A DNA stretch of 64,000 nucleotides from Palsa-870 sp035937155 (GCA_035937155.1 DASYVJ010000089.1:43072-107071), one strand, 5' to 3'. Counted from the first letter of the stretch, positions 16,292 through 25,007 are shown. Numbers and translations: made by a program. The notes: generated by a model from the sequence alone, not told the origin.

Positions 16292-16577
16292 TTCGTCGAG
16301 CAACCTTTTGAGTATCACGTACTGAATCGCTGTCAGTAGAGCTACCATTCACAGCGCTAATCACTCCGGGCGAGCCGCATCGTCGACCTTCCTTAAGTCA
16401 AATTGCCCACTTTCCTTAAGTCAAATTGCGACTTTCCTTCGAACCTCGCGACTGGTTGGTAACTCCAGCCGACCGGCTTGAGCGTGCATCTGCGCGTTCC
16501 GGATAGACGACCTCTTAGCAATAACCCGGGAGTCGGACCGTTGCTCTCTTCAGTTCCGGCAATTCTTGGAGGGATCG
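16292..16577. other. 286-bp intergenic region upstream of the TadE operon
   Basis: Contains the ~23-nt tandem repeats at 16389-16440 and otherwise mixed-composition sequence with no coding signal. Its length and low GC relative to neighbours suggest a regulated promoter. Confidence 0.5.
16389..16440. repeat. Tandem ~23-nt operator-like repeats (2 full, 1 partial)
   Basis: TTCCTTAAGTCAAATTGC occurs at 16389-16406 and again at 16412-16429; a third partial copy (TTCC after ACT) starts at 16434. Spacing is 23 and 22 nt, about two helical turns, placing sites on one face of the DNA. They lie ~140-190 bp before the first TadE gene. Confidence 0.7.
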
Positions 16578-17150
16578 GTGATCGGACCTACTAACGAGCT
16601 CACGTGGGCGGCGCGGCAGCGGCATGGTCGCCGTGTTCGCAGCCAGCGCAGTCAGGCGCTGGTTGAGTTCGCCCTCGTGTCGCCGGTATTCCTCCTCGTC
16701 CTCTTCATGGCGATCGACATCAGCCGCCTGCTTTACACGTACACCGCCGTTTCCTCCGCGGCCCGTGATGGCGCGCGGACGGCCTCTCTGAGCGGTTCCA
16801 TCTACACCGACTGCCAAATCATTCAGGAGGTCGAGCTCGTTGGCCAGGGCTTCCCCGTGAAGATGGACCCCAACTCTGTTGTCGGCAATTCGGATCCCAA
16901 CAACCCCACCGGCCCGCTGCAGCCGACGACTCCCCCGCCAAACGTCGCCTATGCCTACATCTGGCCGGCGGTAGCCACCGCGAACCCGCCCGACAGCAAT
17001 TGCACGTCGACACAGCAGCGCGCGGTTTCGCCTTCGGTGAAGCACGTGGCCGTGGAGATCCAGTATCACTTCACGCCCTTACTGCCGATTGTCTCCAACT
17101 TCGCGGCGAACATCATCGTCAAGACAATTTCGGTGGTCACGACCGAGTGA
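16578..17150 (+). CDS. TadE-family pseudopilin-like protein
   Basis: 190 aa from GTG 16578 with GGAGGG 5 nt upstream. The TadE signature is SQALVEFALVSPVFLLVLF at residues ~26-45: a hydrophobic helix with the conserved Glu five positions into the mature segment. After the helix the protein is exported and rich in N, P, T and S. TadE proteins are minor pseudopilins of the tight adherence secretion system. The stop overlaps the next start (TGATG), so it is coupled to the TadG gene. Confidence 0.85.
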   Translation: MIGPTNELTWAARQRHGRRVRSQRSQALVEFALVSPVFLLVLFMAIDISRLLYTYTAVSSAARDGARTASLSGSIYTDCQIIQEVELVGQGFPVKMDPNSVVGNSDPNNPTGPLQPTTPPPNVAYAYIWPAVATANPPDSNCTSTQQRAVSPSVKHVAVEIQYHFTPLLPIVSNFAANIIVKTISVVTTE

Positions 17151-19615
17151 TGTGGTACGTCAGCTCCCGTAAGCGACAGAGTGGCCAACTGCTGCCGATC
17201 GCGGCGGCGGCGTTCCTCGTCATGTGCGCGCTAGCCGGCCTGGCGATCGACGCCAGCCGGGATTACCTGGACAAGCGCAACGTCCAAAACGCGGCTGACT
17301 TCGCGGTTCTGGCGGCGGCCAAGCAGATGTCGTTTTCGAGCAACCTGAACAGCGCGATCGCGGCGAATGCGCCCGCGGTCCATGCGGCGCACGACTACGC
17401 TGCGAACAACGGCTTTTTCACCATCTACAACAACACCTGCGATTCGACGGCTGGAGGCGGCTTCACCACGAGCTGGTTCGATGTGGCCGGAGTTGCGTGC
17501 GGCGCCTCGGTTGGCTTCAACACCAAGGTCAGTGTCAACCAGCCGGCGGTCAACCTACCAGGATCTCCTGTGTCGGCGGCGTGTACAGGCGCAGCACAGT
17601 TCTCATGTGTCCAGGTGGTGATCACAAGTCGCATCGCCGAATTGTTCACGTCAGTCTTGGGTATCAATTTCGCGTACGTGACGGTGGGGGCCGCAGCTCA
17701 AGCTGCGCTTCCGAGCTCCTCTTTCGACGCCCCTCCGCCGAACGCGGTGACCATCTACCAGCCTCAAAGCGGCTGTAATCCCGGGCAGCAGCAGTGCTTC
17801 GACGAAACGAAGCCGGTCGGGCGCACGCAGCTTTCGTGCACCGGGGGCACCAACAACTGCCCGACCTTCTGGGTCAGGCCCGGCACCGCCCCCAAGATCT
17901 ATGGCTATGACGGCTCGATCCTTACCCCTGCGGGTGACTACACCACGGTGCGGTCCAACGGCGACATGGTCTTCCAGGACCGGACCACCATCTGCGACCC
18001 GTACAACGGCGTGGCTTGCGCGGCCAACGTTGCGAGAGGGCTGGCGGGTTTCGCCGTGCCAGGTGGCACCAACCTTTATTGCTCGAAGTTCGGAGCAGGC
18101 GCTGTCAGCTTGACGCCGTGCACCACAACAGGCCAAGCGTCTCTGAATGAGATCGACTCCAACCAGGCCGGTTGGTCCACACCGGGCTACTGGTACCCCA
18201 CTGTAGACACCACCAAGCTCAAGTTCTGCGGCTCCCTCATCCTCAACGGACAGCCTATGTACGGCCCGTGTACGAACGCGCAAGAGCCGTATCTCATCGG
18301 TTCCGGTATCTACAGCTCCATTGTCATCAACCACGGAAACTACGAGCTCGATTCAGGCCTGTACGACATCACCGGCAAAGCACCGGTCAACACCGCAACG
18401 GGCGGCGGGTATACCGCCAACGGGATCGACCACAGCCAGGAAGGCGCCAGCGACTTCGACCTATGCACCGGCGGACTGCCCAACTCCTGTCCGACGCTTA
18501 CTGCGGGAATCTGGATCGGACACGGCGGTGGGAACTACACGGCTTACTCCGGGCCTACGCCCGGCTCGTGCACCAACGGCGTGGCCGGTAGCGGTGGCGG
18601 CGGCGGTGACGTGACTGTCATCAGCGGCAGCGGCGTCGTCTTCCGGTTCGAGCCCAACTCCGGTGGCTTCGTCAGCACACACGAAGTCAAGGGTCTGACG
18701 CTCGCAGGAGCGGGCGTCGGCGCGCTGGCTTCCGTGAGCGGCACGCCCCTTCTGTTCGACATGGAGAACAGCTCCTGGATCCACCTGGACTCGTCGCAAG
18801 GCGGCTCCGGCGTCCCGCCCAACACGACCAGCGGCATCATCTACCAGGCTCCCCCGACGCGCGGCATCAACGGCGGCGGCGTCGAGTTCAACCCGAGCAT
18901 GGCGGGCTTCAATGTCAGCGGAACAGAGTTGGCCGCGATCCAAGGCCAGATCCTCGCCTATAGCGTCACCGTCTTCGGCACCAGCGGCGGAACCATGGAT
19001 TTCACCAGTGGCTATGGGGGCGGCTCCGTTCCGGGTATCGGGACAAGCGGTAGGAACGAGAACTCGATCATCACGAGCGTGAACCTCACGGCCGGTGCGC
19101 CAGGTTATTCGATCCTCACCGTGAACTACGCGGACGAGTGGATGATGGACGCCTACGACATCTACGCGAAGATCAATAACGGAAGCCCGCAGTTCTTCTC
19201 CCAGGGCATCTGGACGACAGTGCCAGGTCCCGGCACCCCGCTGCCGCCTCCCGGCAACAACCCCGGCGACGCTAACCCGGCCTATCCAAGCTCGGGCACC
19301 CCAGGGGCGTATACGATCATTGGCGGTACCGACTGGCGGTACACCATCCCGGGTGGCAACGGCGCCACCATCGAAGCGACTGGCAACTGGACGTGGGGCC
19401 ACGAGAACACCATCCCCGGCGCACAAACCAACAACAACACCGCTCAGATGATCTACACCTTCCCGAACCCCGCCGGCAGCTACATCTCCGTCACTCTGTT
19501 CCTTCTGGACGGTGACCGCTGCGGTGACTACGCATACGCCACCTACACCTTCAAGAGCACCGGTGGTCCGGGACCCGGCCAGCAGAGCATTGGCTCCGTG
19601 TCCCTCGTGCAGTAA
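17150..19615 (+). CDS. TadG-like large exported protein
   Basis: 821 aa. The N-terminus (QSGQLLPIAAAAFLVMCALA, then AIDASRDYLDKRNVQNAADF) is the Flp pilus-assembly TadG-like domain: a membrane helix followed by the conserved NAADAAALA-type motif. The remaining ~740 residues are a long extracellular region rich in Gly, Ser, Thr, Asn and Tyr, with at least ten cysteines in its first half and no von Willebrand A domain that I can see. ATG 17150 is chosen; GTG 17147 is equally in frame. Probably surface exposed. Confidence 0.8.
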   Translation: MWYVSSRKRQSGQLLPIAAAAFLVMCALAGLAIDASRDYLDKRNVQNAADFAVLAAAKQMSFSSNLNSAIAANAPAVHAAHDYAANNGFFTIYNNTCDSTAGGGFTTSWFDVAGVACGASVGFNTKVSVNQPAVNLPGSPVSAACTGAAQFSCVQVVITSRIAELFTSVLGINFAYVTVGAAAQAALPSSSFDAPPPNAVTIYQPQSGCNPGQQQCFDETKPVGRTQLSCTGGTNNCPTFWVRPGTAPKIYGYDGSILTPAGDYTTVRSNGDMVFQDRTTICDPYNGVACAANVARGLAGFAVPGGTNLYCSKFGAGAVSLTPCTTTGQASLNEIDSNQAGWSTPGYWYPTVDTTKLKFCGSLILNGQPMYGPCTNAQEPYLIGSGIYSSIVINHGNYELDSGLYDITGKAPVNTATGGGYTANGIDHSQEGASDFDLCTGGLPNSCPTLTAGIWIGHGGGNYTAYSGPTPGSCTNGVAGSGGGGGDVTVISGSGVVFRFEPNSGGFVSTHEVKGLTLAGAGVGALASVSGTPLLFDMENSSWIHLDSSQGGSGVPPNTTSGIIYQAPPTRGINGGGVEFNPSMAGFNVSGTELAAIQGQILAYSVTVFGTSGGTMDFTSGYGGGSVPGIGTSGRNENSIITSVNLTAGAPGYSILTVNYADEWMMDAYDIYAKINNGSPQFFSQGIWTTVPGPGTPLPPPGNNPGDANPAYPSSGTPGAYTIIGGTDWRYTIPGGNGATIEATGNWTWGHENTIPGAQTNNNTAQMIYTFPNPAGSYISVTLFLLDGDRCGDYAYATYTFKSTGGPGPGQQSIGSVSLVQ

Positions 19616-20205
19616 TGAAGGCGAAGCAAGCGAAGCGCCGGCGCGGAGAAAAAGTCCGCGAAAAGGGCCAGGCCCTTGTCGAGTTCGCTCTGTTCGCGCC
19701 GGTCCTTATCGCGTTTGTGCTTCTCACCGTGGACGTGGGCCGGGCCTACTGGGAGTCGATCGACGCCGCGGGCGCCGCCCGCGCGGGCGTTCGCATGGGT
19801 GTCATCTCCGATACGAGCGACATCGGCGGCGCAATTCGCGACGAACCCAACACCGGCATCCCGAACACCGCCGCGGCCTGGGGATCGGTAGGGCCGGGAA
19901 CGGCGTGGGGTACGTGTACTACCGCCGCTGGTGTGTGCGGCGATCCGAATGGCTGCGCCAAGACCTCCTTCAGCGGTAACCAGATCGCCTGCTTTGCCGT
20001 CCGCACCTGCGTCCTGACCTCTGGAGACCTCGGCAGCTGCACTTCGTACAGTGCCTGGGGAGTGCGCCCGGTGAGTGGGGGTCATGGCCTGCAGGTTGTG
20101 GTAGTCGTCAAATTCTCCGCGGTGACGCCGGTCGCTGCGCAGATCATCAGCGGCGGCGTTCTGTACCTGACGCAGACCTCGCTTGGAGACGAGCTCTACT
20201 TCTAG
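19615..20205 (+). CDS. TadE-like protein, second copy
   Basis: 196 aa, start codon overlapping the previous stop (TAATG). Basic N-terminus, then GQALVEFALFAPVLIAFVLL, the TadE helix with conserved Glu. The exported part has several cysteine pairs (GTCTTAAGVC, CFAVRTC), suggesting disulfides. Together with the two upstream genes it forms a TadE-TadG-TadE trio. No TadA ATPase, TadB/C or prepilin peptidase is in the window, so the export machinery must be elsewhere. Confidence 0.82.
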   Translation: MKAKQAKRRRGEKVREKGQALVEFALFAPVLIAFVLLTVDVGRAYWESIDAAGAARAGVRMGVISDTSDIGGAIRDEPNTGIPNTAAAWGSVGPGTAWGTCTTAAGVCGDPNGCAKTSFSGNQIACFAVRTCVLTSGDLGSCTSYSAWGVRPVSGGHGLQVVVVVKFSAVTPVAAQIISGGVLYLTQTSLGDELYF

Positions 20206-20235
20206 CCCTGGGGCGCCCTCCATCGAGCCCGGCTT

Positions 20236-20934
20236 CTAGGGAGACCTGAGCAGGTCGGGCGGCGTCCCAGATGATCGCGCCCAGCCGGACTGAAGCGGTC
20301 CGTTGACAGCCCAGGCAGTCAGCGCCAGCACGACGAGAATCGCGACCAGCCCAGCCGCCGACCGTACCAGCGGGAGCTTTCTCCAGCCCTCGGCCACGCG
20401 CACCGCGAGGAAGACCGCGAGCACGCCGGCGACCGCCGCAACGTTAAGCAGAAGAAACACCTGGTTTTGCACATCCGACCCGGTGCCAAGCGAATGCACG
20501 ATTGCGAGGACCCAGGCCGCGTACATGGTCCGATGGAGCCAGATCCACACAGCTCGGGGAAGCCGCCGCACCGGCCAGCTCACGATCACGCTGACGCCGT
20601 AGAGATATCCAGAGATGACGCCGATGCCGAGCCACGTGCCCCGATACGCGGACACAAAGGGCACCAACGCATCGACTGGGCCCAACCGTGCGAACGGGTC
20701 GAGCAGCGAAGTCAGGACATGCACGCCGGCGAACGCGAGCGTCAAGAGCGCGATGTTGGCGTGGGCGCCCTCGACGGAGACCGGATAGGCGGTGGGAAGG
20801 GCGGAGCGCACGATGCCCAGGATCATCGCGACGCTCATCAGCACCACCGTCACCTCGCCGGCGCTGCGATCGAGGAACCAGAGTGGGCTCGGCGCGGCGG
20901 CTAACAGTTCAAGTAAGGCTGCGTGCGGTGTCAA
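20236..20934 (-). CDS. Ferric reductase-like transmembrane protein
   Basis: 232 aa with six predicted helices. Two histidine pairs, HANIALLTLAFAGVH and HRTMYAAWVLAIVH, sit in separate helices with the 13-residue spacing of bis-heme b proteins of the MsrQ/YedZ and NOX families. It probably passes electrons across the membrane; no FAD or NAD domain is fused, so it would need a partner. TTG start at 20934 is the best available (next Met is inside helix 1). A small single-helix protein lies upstream in the same direction. Confidence 0.75.
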   Translation of the reverse strand: MTPHAALLELLAAAPSPLWFLDRSAGEVTVVLMSVAMILGIVRSALPTAYPVSVEGAHANIALLTLAFAGVHVLTSLLDPFARLGPVDALVPFVSAYRGTWLGIGVISGYLYGVSVIVSWPVRRLPRAVWIWLHRTMYAAWVLAIVHSLGTGSDVQNQVFLLLNVAAVAGVLAVFLAVRVAEGWRKLPLVRSAAGLVAILVVLALTAWAVNGPLQSGWARSSGTPPDLLRSP

Positions 20935-21044
20935 GAACCGCCCGACGTCGCCACCCCGCGGCCGGGTGACGGACTCGGAAGCTGTGATGGCGAATGAAGC
21001 CCGGAACCCGGGAAGAGGCCGCCGATTGCAGAAACGATCGCTTC

Positions 21045-21251
21045 CTACAGCCCCCCGGGTCCCATCTGACTTGCCCCGATCTGCAGGAACAGGACGGCGT
21101 TGAGACCTGTCGCCGCGACCGCAACCGCGATCGTGAGCCAGCGGAGCAATCCGCGCTCCTCGGCCGGTCGCAGGCGCCTTCGTGGCCTCGCGCGCCGCTC
21201 CGCGCTCACGCCCGGCTCCCAGCTCACAGGATCGTCCTGGCAGAGGCGCAT
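21045..21251 (-). CDS. Small single-pass membrane protein, possible reductase partner
   Basis: 68 aa. Arg-rich cytoplasmic N-terminus (ERRARPRRRLRPAEERG) then a helix LLRWLTIAVAVAATGLNAVL. The charge pattern supports a real membrane protein rather than a random frame. It lies 110 bp upstream of the ferric-reductase-like gene on the same strand. No family recognised. Confidence 0.4.
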   Translation of the reverse strand: MRLCQDDPVSWEPGVSAERRARPRRRLRPAEERGLLRWLTIAVAVAATGLNAVLFLQIGASQMGPGGL

Positions 21252-21273
21252 GCGCCGCCCGGTGCGCGCCCGA

Positions 21274-21633
21274 TCAACTGGAGTCCCGGCCCCAGTCCTC
21301 TACGACACGCTTCAGCTCCGGCTTTCCGATGTCGGGCACGGGACTCACCTGGTAGCCAAGTGCCCGGAGCGCCTCGTCGATCCACGACAGCGCCATCTCC
21401 TCAGTGTTTGGCCACGGACCGGGAGATGAATCCTCCATGCCGGTGTCGATCACAACTCGACCCGCGACCCGCAGCAAGCGCCTCGCGAGCGGCCCCGCCT
21501 CAGGCACGGTCAAAGCGAGGTCCTCGAGCGCGCGGGAGAGCATGAAGCAGGCGGAGTTGAACACCTGGGCGTCAATCGGTTCGCGTCCCGAGAGACGCTC
21601 GGCCAGCCCGGCCCTCAGATCGGTGGGGTCCAT
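21274..21633 (-). CDS. Conserved-looking hypothetical protein
   Basis: 119 aa from ATG 21633; a second in-frame ATG at 21648 is possible. Helical protein with clusters DAQVFNSACFMLSRALEDL and EEMALSWIDEALRALGY. No domain recognised. It diverges from greA with a 31-bp gap in which GATAAC (21646-21641) ends 7 nt before the chosen start. Confidence 0.55.
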   Translation of the reverse strand: MDPTDLRAGLAERLSGREPIDAQVFNSACFMLSRALEDLALTVPEAGPLARRLLRVAGRVVIDTGMEDSSPGPWPNTEEMALSWIDEALRALGYQVSPVPDIGKPELKRVVEDWGRDSS

Positions 21634-21642
21634 GCGCCGGGT

Positions 21643-21674
21643 TATCATTTCAGATGGCTGGGAGATGGATCTAA
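21643..21674 (+). promoter_or_regulatory. greA leader with possible leaderless six-codon mini-ORF
   Basis: TATCAT at 21643-21648 is a -10-like hexamer. Five nt later ATG 21654 opens a six-codon frame (MAGRWI) ending at TAA 21672-21674, which overlaps the greA start at 21665. GGGAG directly abuts the greA ATG, too close to be a normal SD. Confidence 0.3.
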
Positions 21675-22129
21675 ACGAACCTGTCTTGCTGACGCCCGAG
21701 GGGCTGGAAAAGCTCAAGCGCGACCTTGAGGTCGCGCTGAAGCGCCGTGCGGAAGCTGGCGAGCGCCTGAAGGAGGCGTTCCAGCCCGGCGACATCGAGG
21801 ACAACCCCGAGTACGAGCAGGCTAAGGAAGAGGTAGGGATGCTGGACAGCCGGATCTATGAGCTGCAGGAGATGATCGGGCGCGCGCAGATCATCAAGGA
21901 CACCCACTCGAGCGTGATCGGACCCGGCTCTACCATCGAGGTGGTCGACACCGAAGGTGACGCCGAGACCTACCACCTTGTCGGCGCAGTCGAGAGCGAT
22001 CCGTCGGCGGGCCGCATCTCCGTTGAGTCCCCGGTCGGTCGGGCACTTGTCGGCCGCAAGAAGGGCGACAAGATCACGGTCAGCGTGCCTTCCGGAACGC
22101 TCACCCTAACGATCAAGGCGGTCAAGTAA
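21665..22129 (+). CDS. greA: Transcription elongation factor GreA
   Basis: 154 aa, typical length. Binds RNA polymerase and stimulates cleavage of backtracked RNA. LLTPEGLEKLKRDLEVAL starts the N-terminal coiled coil; the acidic tip is GDIEDNPEYEQAKEE, with the expected D/E pair. The C-terminal domain has IGPGSTIEVVD and ISVESPVGRALVGRKKGD, a standard GreA ending. Standalone gene divergent from the 119-aa hypothetical. Confidence 0.95.
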   Translation: MDLNEPVLLTPEGLEKLKRDLEVALKRRAEAGERLKEAFQPGDIEDNPEYEQAKEEVGMLDSRIYELQEMIGRAQIIKDTHSSVIGPGSTIEVVDTEGDAETYHLVGAVESDPSAGRISVESPVGRALVGRKKGDKITVSVPSGTLTLTIKAVK

Positions 22130-22208
22130 CACCACGTCCTTAAGGACATCGGCGGCGCCGGCACAGGAGCTCAATCCCGAAACGATCGCCGACCGCACGA
22201 CGGTCGGA

Positions 22209-23891
22209 GTGTTCTTCCGCCAGGCCGCCCGCTTTGGAGAACGGCCGCTCATCCACTACCTGCGTGGCAATGCCTGGCAGATCGAGACGTGGGCGGACAT
22301 GCAGCGCGACGTCCTCGCCGTGGCTTCGGCTCTCATCGACGCAGGCGTCAAGGCCCGCGATCACGTGGTCCTCATGGCCGAGAACAGGCTCGAGTGGCTC
22401 TACTGCGACCTGGCCATCCAGACCGCCGGCGCGATCCCTGTGCCGATCTATCCCAATGTATCCGCTGAGATCGCTCAGACGATCGCGAAGGACTGTCAGG
22501 CGAGCCTTGCGATCGTGTCCGACAAGACCAAGGTGGCGAAGCTCGAAGGCGGCGGAGAGCTGAAGAAGATCGTCCTCATGGACGATGAGGTGGCCCAGTG
22601 GGTCGCGCAGCCGCCACGGCACATGGGTGAGATCAGCTCGCGGCTGGCCGCGATTCAGCCTGACGACGTCTGCACCGTCGTCTATACGTCCGGCACCACC
22701 GGCGATCCGAAAGGCGCGGAGCTCGCCCACCGCAACCTGGTCGATATCTGCCGCGCGATCCTGAAGGTGCATCCGCTCAGCGAGAACGACTCGACGCTTT
22801 CATTCCTGCCGTACGCGCACGTTTTCGAACGCATCAACTGCATCTTCACCGGCCTGATGTTTGGTGGCCAGGCATGGATCTCCCGCGGAGCTGACCATCT
22901 TTCCGAGGAGCTCGCGGAGGTCCAGCCGACCATCATGTGCAGCGTCCCACGCATGTACGAGAAGATGCATGCCGCGGTAATGGCGAGGGTTCGTGAGGCC
23001 AGCGCTCCGCGACAGGCGCTCTTCCACTGGGCCATTCGCGTCGGCACGCGATTCGCACATGAATCGACCAGGGGTCCGCTTCTCTCTGCTGAGCACATGC
23101 TGGCCGAAAGGCTTGTGCTGGCACCACTTCGCCGCCGGCTGACCGGAGGCAAGCTGCGCTTCTTTATCAGTGGCGGGGCGGGGCTCGCGCGCGAGATCGA
23201 GGAGTTCTTCTGGGCGATCGGGGTGCCCATCCTCAACGGGTGGGGCATGACGGAGACGTCGTCGGGCGCTTCTTCGAACACCCTCCACGAGCACCGCTTT
23301 CTCACCGTCGGCAAACCGTTTCCGGGCGTCGAGCTGAAGATTGCGGACGACGGCGAGATCCTGGTCAAGAGCCCTGGCAATATGCTCGGCTACCACAACA
23401 ATCCCGCCGCCACGGCCGAGATATTGAAGGACGGCTGGATCTATTCCGGTGACATCGGCGAGATCGACGCCGACGGTTTCTTGAAGATCACCGACCGCAA
23501 GAAATCCCTCTTCAAGACCGCGGGCGGCAAATACGTCGCTCCGCTGCAGCTCGAGTTCGCCCTGATGCGGGATCCTCTCATCGTGCGAGCGGTGGTGGTC
23601 GGCGAGGGACGGCCCTACGTCACCGCCCTCATCGTCCCCGACCGCGATGCCGCGCGTAAGCAGGGCCTCGACGAAGCCGGTCTCCAGGCGCACATTCAGA
23701 AGACCGTCGACGAGGTCAATGCCCACCTTGGCAACTGGGAGACGATCAAGTACTTCACGCTGCTGCCGGAGGACTTCACCGAGGAGTCGGGTGAGCTCTC
23801 CTTGAAGCTAGATGTGAAGCGGAAGGTCATCGCTGACCACTACCAGAGCCAGATCGAAGTGATGTACACGGACAAGACCAAGCCCGCGTAA
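22209..23891 (+). CDS. Long-chain acyl-CoA synthetase (AMP-forming)
   Basis: Activates fatty acids with ATP and CoA. 560 aa. The AMP-binding P-loop is VVYTSGTTGDPKGAEL (residues ~157-172); NGWGMTETSSGAS is motif A5, GWIYSGDIGEIDADGFLKI A7, and ITDRKKSLFKTAGGKYVAP A8, the long-chain type. GTG 22209 is the first start in frame, yet the frame upstream to 22110 stays open and reads like family N-terminus (PETIADRTTVGV) with no ATG, GTG or TTG. Possibly a rare start codon or an indel upstream. Confidence 0.92.
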   Translation: MFFRQAARFGERPLIHYLRGNAWQIETWADMQRDVLAVASALIDAGVKARDHVVLMAENRLEWLYCDLAIQTAGAIPVPIYPNVSAEIAQTIAKDCQASLAIVSDKTKVAKLEGGGELKKIVLMDDEVAQWVAQPPRHMGEISSRLAAIQPDDVCTVVYTSGTTGDPKGAELAHRNLVDICRAILKVHPLSENDSTLSFLPYAHVFERINCIFTGLMFGGQAWISRGADHLSEELAEVQPTIMCSVPRMYEKMHAAVMARVREASAPRQALFHWAIRVGTRFAHESTRGPLLSAEHMLAERLVLAPLRRRLTGGKLRFFISGGAGLAREIEEFFWAIGVPILNGWGMTETSSGASSNTLHEHRFLTVGKPFPGVELKIADDGEILVKSPGNMLGYHNNPAATAEILKDGWIYSGDIGEIDADGFLKITDRKKSLFKTAGGKYVAPLQLEFALMRDPLIVRAVVVGEGRPYVTALIVPDRDAARKQGLDEAGLQAHIQKTVDEVNAHLGNWETIKYFTLLPEDFTEESGELSLKLDVKRKVIADHYQSQIEVMYTDKTKPA

Positions 23892-23901
23892 ATTTGCTGG
23901 C
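23889..23901 (+). promoter_or_regulatory. -10-like hexamer for leaderless gene at 23902
   Basis: TAAATT at 23889-23894 overlaps the stop of the acyl-CoA synthetase gene and ends 7 nt before ATG 23902. No SD precedes that ATG. Confidence 0.35.
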
Positions 23902-24267
23902 ATGGCCGGTCCCACCGACATGTCTGAGGTTCACGCGGCGCTCGATCGACTGCGCCCACAGCTCTGCCACTGCGGGCTCAAAGGCGAGTGCCTTGGCTGC
24001 AAAGGCATCGAGATGGTGCGGGCTCAGGCCGAGGCGGTCGTGGCAGCCGCGAGCCAGCCGATCCTCCTCCAGGTAGCCCAGGAGTCGTCTATGAAGGACA
24101 TGGCGACCCGCTTCCAGGCCATGTCGGAGCGGTTGATGGCGGACCCCGACATCAGGCGCTCGGCCGAGCAAATGCAGGAGCGCCTGATGGCCGACCCCGA
24201 GACCCGCCAGCTCCTGGAAGAGCTGATGCGCCGGCTCGGGGCGCCGCCCGACGAGCTACAGAACTAG
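23902..24267 (+). CDS. Hypothetical protein with N-terminal cysteine cluster
   Basis: 121 aa. CHCGLKGECLGCKG (residues ~22-35) has four cysteines and one histidine, a possible metal site. Later a heptad-like helix repeats SERLMADPDIRRSAEQM and QERLMADPETRQLLEEL almost exactly, a 21-residue internal duplication. No family recognised. Follows the acyl-CoA synthetase by 10 bp and converges on the secreted protein gene with a 4-nt overlap. Confidence 0.55.
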   Translation: MAGPTDMSEVHAALDRLRPQLCHCGLKGECLGCKGIEMVRAQAEAVVAAASQPILLQVAQESSMKDMATRFQAMSERLMADPDIRRSAEQMQERLMADPETRQLLEELMRRLGAPPDELQN

Positions 24268-25007
24268 GTCGTCGCGGTCGCCGGGCTCGCTGGAGCGGTG
24301 TGCTTGCGCTTCATCGGCGTGTTCCAGAACGGGATCGGGCCGGTCTGCAGGTGCTGCAGGATCGTCTGCTCCTGAGTCGTCGTCAGCTGCTTATTCGTGA
24401 CCGCGGTGTCGAGCAGGGGCTTCAGCTTGGCGATCAGGTTGGTCCGGAACTGAGCTTCGGTCACCGGGGGCTTCTGCGCCGCCGCGATCTGCGAAAGGGA
24501 CATCCCGCTTGCGAGGTCAGTCTTCAGCTGCGCGTCGCTGATGCCAAGGGCTGAAGCGGCGGCCGACAGCAGCTGCTGCGTGTAGGCGCCGATCTTCGCG
24601 CTCGCGCCAGGATCCGGGGTCTTATTGAACCCGCCCAGGGCACACGGAGGCTGACTCGTCAGCTTCTTCTTGATGGCATCCGCCTGAGCCTGCGTCAGGT
24701 CCTTGTTCTTGACCTCGTCGGCCAAGGTCTCACCGATGGCCTTCTGGATTGCCGTGTTCACCTGGGTTGAGTTCTTGCCCAGGTCGCTCGCGAGGTGGGA
24801 AATGAAGTTGTTGCAAACCGCGGAGGTGGTTGCCTGATCGCCGATCGAGGCGGTGTCCACCTGGGCGGACGCCGGCGTGGAGGGTCGGAATCCGACGTTC
24901 AGGCCGGCGGCCGAAGCGGTCACCAGGACCGCGGCCCCTGTGACGGCCGCTGCGCCCACGGCGAAACCGACGATCCGGAGGTAGCGGAGTTTGGCAAGGG
25001 ATCTCAT
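24264..25007 (-). CDS. Exported helical protein, unknown
   Basis: 247 aa from ATG 25007. Residues ~10-35 are a signal anchor (GFAVGAAAVTGAAVLVTASA). The mature part alternates short helices with repeated patterns such as DLTQAQADAIKKKL, GISDAQLKTDLASGMSLSQI and KQLTTTQEQTILQHL, which resemble the repeats of Gram-positive secreted proteins of unknown role. Two cysteines (CNNF, PPCAL) may pair. It faces the gene at 25096 across an 88-bp divergent promoter. Confidence 0.6.
   Translation of the reverse strand: MRSLAKLRYLRIVGFAVGAAAVTGAAVLVTASAAGLNVGFRPSTPASAQVDTASIGDQATTSAVCNNFISHLASDLGKNSTQVNTAIQKAIGETLADEVKNKDLTQAQADAIKKKLTSQPPCALGGFNKTPDPGASAKIGAYTQQLLSAAASALGISDAQLKTDLASGMSLSQIAAAQKPPVTEAQFRTNLIAKLKPLLDTAVTNKQLTTTQEQTILQHLQTGPIPFWNTPMKRKHTAPASPATATT

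Noticed and set aside
18461..19426. 321-codon minus-strand frame inside the TadG-like gene
   Set aside because: Shadow of a low-complexity coding region; no promoter, SD or domain.
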